A DNA stretch of 64,000 bases from Misgurnus anguillicaudatus. Its lineage: Eukaryota; Chordata; Actinopteri; Cypriniformes; Cobitidae. Below are positions 57,061-64,000 of this stretch, piece after piece. Each line of letters begins with the position of its first letter. Position 1 is the first letter of the stretch. The notes beneath the pieces were generated by a model, which had not been told where the DNA came from, did no database searches, and saw only the letters and a program-made list of their open reading frames with translations. A program made the translations under genes and the position numbers. The stretch is from the NCBI RefSeq assembly GCF_027580225.2, contig NC_073361.2:19849001-19913000 (forward strand), in the 5' to 3' direction.

Positions 57061-59170
57061 GCCTGCTTGCTGCTGTGGATTTCTCACTCTGCCTAAACAG
57101 AAATATGCGTGTTTTTATGAGGGCACGCTCCAGTCACAAACAGCGTATAAACACATATCTATTGCGGACAATTCCATCTTCATGCCGAAGATGCAGTTTA
57201 TTATGTGCATGCGTTTTTAAGTCTTGACAGTTTAAACTTTAATTTTCCTCACAGCTGCCCTTGTTCGCGTATACCCAATGCGCGTGCACACAGACAGCCT
57301 GTCATCAGTGCACATGAACAGAGCAATATCTCTCAAATCTTTAAAGCTACAGTAACCTAATTCATCTTTCAATAAAATTACTCTCTGCTCTTCACTGAAG
57401 AACTGTTGTACTTTATACGAATGCGTGTATATTTTTATTCATACAGTAAGACTGAAGTGTTTTATTTTCAGTACTTTTAACAGACATAAGCCTTTTAAAG
57501 AGATATTAAATTTCTCTTTGCAGAAGAAATGTTTGTTGTGCTTATTTATTTGATTCTCTACTAAAACAATAATATACCTAATTACTGCAATTAATATAAC
57601 AAAGGCAACATCTGTGGTATTACTTTATCTAGAAAAAAATGTTAACAGTTACAACCATCAAACAGCTTACATATTAGCTTGAAAAATCAGTATCGGACAA
57701 TCACGAAGACATCAAATCGGTACTCGGTATCAAATGCATAAGTCCTGATCAGAGCATCTCTATCCTCAAGTATTAGTTATCAGATTGGGATCGGCCAATA
57801 CTTCGAATTCAGTTATCGAAATCGGATTGATAATGGAAAATTGGTATACAGTAGTTGCATCCCTAATTTGAATTATGTGATAAAGAGCAGACAGGACATC
57901 TTTCAATGAACCGTTTTGCAAAATACATCATAATATTCCTTTTAGGGTGCAATATCCCATTCATGCATTAAACAATCTATAGACTGATATTACTGTCTAA
58001 TTCAGTTTTTAAACCAATAGTAATGGTGCCTCAATGACAATCATGTATTTGAGAGGGTTATATTGCATCCCTGGAGGGATGGAGGGGCATTATGGGGTAG
58101 AGGAGTGCTGGGTGATGCAGGGGCGACTCTGTGGAGGCAAATGGAGTCTGGGGGGATCTTTGATTCTGACACCAGCAAGAGTCTCGCTACACAGCTGCTA
58201 TACCACATGCAGCAGCATTCACCATTAGGCAGGGTTCACAAAGGGTTCACCAGCACACACACTCCATTCTGTCTGACCTGTTTTCTATTTTTAATATCAC
58301 CAAAGTAGTTTAGCTTCTGCAATACAACAACGTTAACCAAAGAAAAACACGTTATACAAGCTATCAACTCTAAAGAGCTGAGGGGTGAATTCAATAAACA
58401 CCCAATTTCGTGTATGGCATTTAGGTGCTAAAGCCTGCATCTTATCCTCAAACCACTTGCGATCTATCTTAACTAAACGTGCCGCAGTGAGTATTTAAAT
58501 GTCATTATGTCAAGCCATTGAGATTATTTTTAGTGCAAACACAGCTCCTTTCTATGCAAATTAGGCTGTTACAGAATGAGGCTTATTTACCAAACTCTAT
58601 TTGCCTTGGCTGTAATTAATGCTGGGTCCGTAAGCAGATGGTAAACAGAGTTTCATTTAAGTGAGATACTCGTTTAAACTTTCTACTTGTCAAGACAGCA
58701 ATTATGCATCAAATGATGATTAAATCACAAAGAAGAACATGGAATATATCCATATACTAATGCACTAGAGCCGACTCTGATACCTGGATGATTGCACGGA
58801 TGGAGCAATGCTGTATAATGTACTCCATCTCCATAATCTAGAACTAGACTGAAAAATGGGAAATGGCATTCATCTCTAATTTCATGGGCACACACATAGT
58901 GTACAGTGGCGCTTTGGTACGTCTGATGCAAGGATATGAGAATCATTTCTGAATCATGCTGATTTGAAGATTTATTGCACTATGACAGTCTGGCAGAAAT
59001 CCGGTCGAGTGACAGTCGAGTGTCTCCATTATCTTCCTTTAGGAGTGTTCACCTTGACGTGATGACAGAAGAAGATCATGTGAAAGTTCAAGATAAGAAA
59101 ATTATACCAGCGAAATCTCATTTCATGTTGTCTTTAGCTAAAGAAATGCAAAAAATCTGATCTATATAGT
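57061..59170. other. Intron or 5' flank, only a weak repeat fragment
   Basis: About 57660-57880 resembles the interior and end (GTTGCATCCCTAAT) of a common DNA-element type (TAGGGATGCA ends). The remainder is featureless to me. Confidence 0.35.
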
Positions 59171-59173
59171 GGT

Positions 59174-59737
59174 TTAAAGGGACATTCCACTTTTTTTAAA
59201 AATAAGCTCATTTTCCAGCTCCCCTAGAGTTAAATATTAGATTTTTACCGTTTTGGAATCCATTCAGCTGATCTCCGGGTATGGCGGTACCACTTTTGGC
59301 ATAGCTTAGCATAATCCATTGAATCTGATTAGACCATTATCATCGCACTCATAAATAACCAAAGAGTTTTGATATTTTTCCTATTTAAAATTTGACTCTT
59401 CTGTAGTTACATCATTTACTAAGACCGACAGAAAATTAAAAGTTGGGATTTTCTAGGCAGATATGGTTAGGAGTATACATACTCTCAAACTGGCGTAATA
59501 ATCAAGGACTTTGCTGATGTAACATGGCTGCAGCAGGCGTAGTGATATTTTGCACTGACCGATAATAGTCCCCTTGGTTACTTTCAATAACAGGGGACTA
59601 TTTTCCGTCGGTCTCAGTAAACGATAACTACAAAAGAGTCAAGTTTAAAAAATATTGAAACTCTTTGGTTATTTTTTTTAGCGTGATGCTAATGGTCTAA
59701 TCAGATTCAATGGAGTATGCTAAGCTATGTTAAAAGT
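59174..59737. mobile_element. TTAA element AGGGACATTCCAC, damaged copy
   Basis: TTAA at 59174-59177 followed by AGGGACATTCCACTTTTTT. The sequence runs through two partly inverted halves and stops at the hAT-like element at 59733. The right end and right TTAA are missing. Confidence 0.7.
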
Positions 59738-61407
59738 AGGGCTGCACGATTCGGAGAAAAAATCTAATTGCGATTTTTCTGATCAAAATTGCGATTCGCG
59801 ATTTAAAGTGCGATTCATTAATATATAATAAAAGAGCTACATCCAGGTTTGTTGTGGTGGTTTTAATAGCACCAAAAAAAGATGCTGTGCTACTGTTTAT
59901 TTAAAACCTCTTAAACATTAAAGGAACAGTATGTAAGAAATTTATATCAATTAATCATAAAATGTCCCTGATATGTAACTAGACATTAAGAAATCATTTT
60001 CATTTCAAATACTTATATCACTGACAACAGTGGTCTGGCCAGGATATTGTCATTTAAAAAGTGGAGTTGCAGCCCTCAACTGATGTTTATGTTGTCATTT
60101 TGTGTATTGGCCACCAGTTGTGTGATTGCAGTACCAGTTTTAGCCACAAGCTTTGTGATTGCAATACCAGTTTTGGCCACAATCCTACATACTGTTCCTT
60201 TAAGTTGTCTGCAGGACTTTGCTCTTCTGCAAGCACATTAAAGAACATTAAAATACAATTTAACAAAAATTTATTGAAAGTTTTATTTAAAATAACATAT
60301 AGGCCAATGTATTTTGGCTGTCACTACAACAATGCTTCTGACAAGCAAATGTTTCGTTTTTTCTTTTAATCATAAGACTATACTCATCTTGTTTTACTTT
60401 TCAGGCATCTGTAATAAATGTAAATATATTAGTTATTAGAATCTATGATTTAACATAAGCAAAAAATACAAATAAAACACTGCACATTCCTCACTGTAGG
60501 ATTTTAAATGTGGAGCTGCAGAAGCTTGTTCAGTTAAGAGTAAGGAGTGATTTTAATTTTTGGTGTGTAATAAACATTTCTGACACAGAAAGCACCAGGT
60601 TACTGTCACTTTAAGACACAAGACAGCTTTAAAACTGCTCTGCTTCAATATACTGATAAACATCCAGCTGTTTATGTTCACTTAGACAAAAGAAAACTTA
60701 GGTTTAGTGATCACGCGTGTGCTGACTGCTCTCTGTGTGCGCGCTTCATGAACCCTCGTGCTTGTAAATATTCAAAGCGGTGCAGATGTGTGCGTGCAAG
60801 AAAGTATACTGTACCTCTTTCGTCTGCTGTGTTCTCCGGGCTATAATGAAACCTGCTTATAGTCTGATGAGGCGCTTGTCATTGTTTGCGATGCATGACG
60901 AGAAACGGACGTATATACACCTTTCTTTAAGTCCAACATTACACAAAAGGGAAATGTTTTCGCGCATTTCTGTCCTTTCATTTGCCGGTTAATGAGTTAT
61001 AATGGGTTTTTAAAATGACTGAATCCAAAATCTGTCAACTTCATGACATTCCGCGTTGTGCAGTTAATTCCATTTGTATGCATTTCGCGATTCTGACCGT
61101 GTTTTCCGCATCGCGGAAATCATATGGCCGTACACTTTGTTGAGGAGTTGAACTGCTGCTCGCGCTCATGTTTTCCAAATGGTGTTATCTGACGTGTAGT
61201 CAGCACCTCAGTGTTAATGCACTCTATTGGTTTAAACTGAATCAAACGTAAAATGCGCATGAAGTGAACTGTCAAAAACTGCGTACTAGATGATTGTTAT
61301 ATTTGATAGTTTTGAATCGAAATAATCAGAGCTCTTGCGATTCGAAAATCGCATCCATTCACATCGCGATTTCGGTTTAAAAACGATTAATCGTGCAGCC
61401 CTACTTT
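59733..61407. mobile_element. DNA element with AGGGCTGCACGATT ends
   Basis: A 19-bp perfect inverted pair AAAGTAGGGCTGCACGATT at 59733-59751 and its inverse at 61389-61407. Internal flanks are rich in GCGATT/AATCGC words. The AGGAACAGTATGTA element (copy 4) sits inside. No transposase was recognised. The pair is typical of non-autonomous hAT elements in fish. Confidence 0.75.
59918..60203. mobile_element. TTAA element, family AGGAACAGTATGTA, copy 4
   Basis: TTAA at 59918-59921 and 60200-60203 with intact ends. Nested in the element at 59733-61407. Confidence 0.87.
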
Positions 61408-63135
61408 CTTCCCAATTGTGTTTTTGACACAGCATGCCTTTTTCTCTCGATTGTGTAGCTTTCAGTAATGTCTTTCCTCTCCTCTCTCCTCTGTCTCTCT
61501 CTTTCTCTCATCAGGAAACAGAACTGCCAACAGCCAATGACATCACACAATCTAAAGCCAAAACTGATCTTTTGTTTGATACCAAAAAGTAGCCATACCA
61601 GTCTGCAGTATCGGTAATGCGGAGTAATAACTCATTCGATCACTATGCAAGTACAGTATGTCGCAATGCACTTCCCAGTTGTGATGCTCATGTTGTCTTA
61701 TTGAATGTTTAAAAATATTGGATATACATAAAAGTGCAAAAGCAGCCTAACTAGATCTTTACGATGTCATTAATGCAAAACAAACAACTAATATTATATT
61801 ATTTTTTATTATTAACTCTTACTCAAATTATTTTAATAATTACAGAGAAACATTTAATATTGCAAATGTTTATGTATGTGTCAAAAGCATAATAGTTCTT
61901 TCTGAACATTGCTTCGGTATTGAAATTTATAGCAAGTAGCAAAAAAAGTATCAGCACCCCCTCGTCTAGATTTGGAGTCTCTGAGAATTCACCATTATAA
62001 ACTTCCAGCTGAAACTTCATCTTAACTCAGGAATGCTTAAAGCTGCAATGTTTCTTTACCTATTTATGACATTATCAATCATTCTCCTCAAGTGATAAAG
62101 GTTTCTCAGGGCAGCTGCGTATGTGTTTGTGTGACTGTGTATTTGTTGATGTGTCACCGGCAGGGCGAGCTGAAGGGAATGAGAACAAAGGGGATTTCCC
62201 AGCGCATGGATGAACACATCATCAGTAAAGCATTCAGGAAGATTACAGCTACTAGTGATCTCCTTTCATCACAGCTATTATACCCACGATTCTGTGCCTG
62301 TCCTTATTCTTTATAGGTACATAAAACAAGCATTAACAGAGTGACAATAGCAGATTGTAAATCTCCAGATGCCAATCTTCTGATGTCATTTTTACCCCAC
62401 AATCAAACTAAAGAGATTAGAATAGAATACGATCATTAAGATTTTTGGGGGATTTGACTTTATTACAATATTATAGTTTAGCACCCTCACCAATTCCCAT
62501 TACGGTAATGTGTCCAGATGTTTAACTTTGAGCTTGTTTGTAATTCTCATTATTTTCAATGGTGATTCTCATTAGATTGTCATTACTGTAATGAACATTG
62601 CCCTATCAGGACACTGTTTAACACTGGATTTTTTTCTGTGCAAATGACGTATAAATACCATGCAATTTATAACTTTTTACGATGCAAAAAATCTTTATGC
62701 TTTGATGCACTATTTACATTTATGCATTTGGCAGGTGCTTCCTTTAAACAAAGTAACTAACAGTGCATTCAATCAACACATTTCTTTTACCATTAAATAC
62801 ACAATCTTTGCATTGCTAAAGCTAAGGTCTGCCCAACACAAAATAAAGAAATGTACTATTTTGTAAATTTTTAAAACAATATCTGCTCTTGACAGCCCAT
62901 CTATACAGTATATAATTGTTGCCCTGTTTAAACACACAGGGTTAATGTACAATGAAGAGAATAATGTTGATGATGTAATCGTTTCAGTGGGCGTGTTTGT
63001 GTTTGCTTTGTGCTTTGGTAACTGTGTCACCAGCACATTATAGTGACCACACACTTCCCATTGACATTTTGTGTTTTACGAGGCTTGATTTACAGAATAT
63101 AACAATGAATCTAAGAATTGCAACAAATGACAAAC
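61408..63135. other. Intron or 5' flank, nothing recognised
   Basis: No gene, RNA or bounded repeat identified. Confidence 0.35.
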
Positions 63136-63180
63136 CTTGTGAGTTCTTGTGCTGTCCGGGTCCATTTTGGAGACCGCCAT
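63136..63180 (-). CDS. Candidate 45-nt exon with start codon, ownership unknown
   Basis: Minus strand: TTTGTACAG precedes 63180, then MAVSKMDPDSTRTHK, then GTTTGT. The second Met has a strong initiation context (CAAAATGG). The splice borders are plausible, but the exon ends in phase 0, whereas coding exon 2 of the kinase needs one preceding base. It could belong to an upstream gene, be an alternative 5' exon joined through an unseen exon, or be chance. Confidence 0.2.
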
Positions 63181-64000
63181 CTGTACAAACAGACACAAAG
63201 TCAAGAGTCACAAATGATGCGAGTACATTTAAAATAATTATCAATGACAATCAGACAAACAGTTTGATTTACAAAGCTTTTTGTTTATAGTGGGTTCAAC
63301 TGGCACAGAGTCAAACGAGAACACACTTGTTGTCAATGACAAGCATGTAAGCAAAGTATGTAAAAAACACTAACATTATTTTCTCATTATAATCTTATTA
63401 AGTCTGGGCAATATGTTAAATATTCTTATATTTACAATGATTCTAAGGGGAATATGAATTAACCAACATCATGAGTATCCCATTGATTTTAATGGGCTAT
63501 TTGTTTGGCCATTAAGTATCTTAAAGACCATGTAATTAGACTAATTTAGACATGCAAGGCATGTTTATTTGTATAGCACATTTCATACACAGAGGCAATT
63601 CACATGCAAGTACAAGCGTGCAGTAAGATTCTGTAACAAAGTCTCTGATTCAAACTTTAGTAGCAGAAGAGTTTGTGAATTAGCTCAAATTGTCCATATA
63701 AATAAATCATTTTAAAAGACTTCATTAATTAATTACAATGTATATTGATGCATATTAATAAAAGTAATAAAATATTCTTCCTTGAGTTCATTTAATAAAG
63801 TACCGTATGAAAAACATGATATTTTTTTACTAGATGTATACTCGGCTTATTTCTTGCACTAAACATAAAGCATTTTTTTGCAATGACTGCATTTTAAAAT
63901 GTAATGCAAATGTGTTTTCTCCGTTGTTAAATGTGCACTGTTGTGTTAATAATGTGGTGTAAATGAATGATTCTATGGAATGGGGAAGAAACAAAATCCA
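63181..64000. other. Flank, nothing recognised
   Basis: AT-rich sequence to the window edge without features I can support. Confidence 0.35.

Overview
The window is vertebrate nuclear DNA, most probably from a teleost of the carp and zebrafish kind. It has small coding exons with GT-AG introns, AT-rich introns, and a dense load of DNA-transposon debris: TTAA-flanked and hAT-like inverted-repeat elements, a Tc1 remnant and an L1/Tx1-type LINE. No bacterial-style operon, CRISPR array or intact viral gene was seen. The organism call rests on repeat types I recognise, not on a database search.

One host gene runs on the minus strand through almost the whole window: a MAP3K3 (MEKK3)-type MAP kinase kinase kinase. 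I reconstructed 15 coding exons between 53794 (5') and 648 (stop). They carry an N-terminal helix, a PB1 domain, a Ser/Pro-rich linker and a complete Ser/Thr kinase domain. Phases agree at every junction; with one missing upstream exon supplying ATG plus one base, the protein is about 606 residues, close to the family length. The linker reads like MAP3K3, whereas several kinase-domain positions read like its paralogue MAP3K2. The ATG exon was not found and may lie upstream of the window.

Layout: 0-20 kb holds the kinase, linker and 3' exons, with introns carrying inverted-repeat elements, a Tc1 remnant and two GC-rich non-coding patches. 20-29.5 kb is one intron containing two abutting TTAA elements, a nest of hAT-like elements and a 5.1-kb L1/Tx1 LINE with 17-bp target duplications. 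29.7-30.9 kb holds three clustered exons (PB1 and linker). 30.9-50.5 kb is a 19.7-kb intron dominated by a 2-kb transposon with a coding relic and by a 12-kb head-to-tail array (33.1-45.3 kb). That array repeats a CTCF-like motif, always in the same orientation, at regular spacing. 50.5-53.8 kb holds the first two recognised coding exons. 53.8-64 kb is presumed first intron or 5' flank, with more nested elements and a candidate 45-nt exon of uncertain ownership.

The most noteworthy signals are the CTCF-like array, several TTAA element families sharing one terminus, a fold-back element carrying THAP-like coding starts, and a TTAA element whose removal restores a LINE reading frame. None of this proves a new system; each item lists a decisive check.
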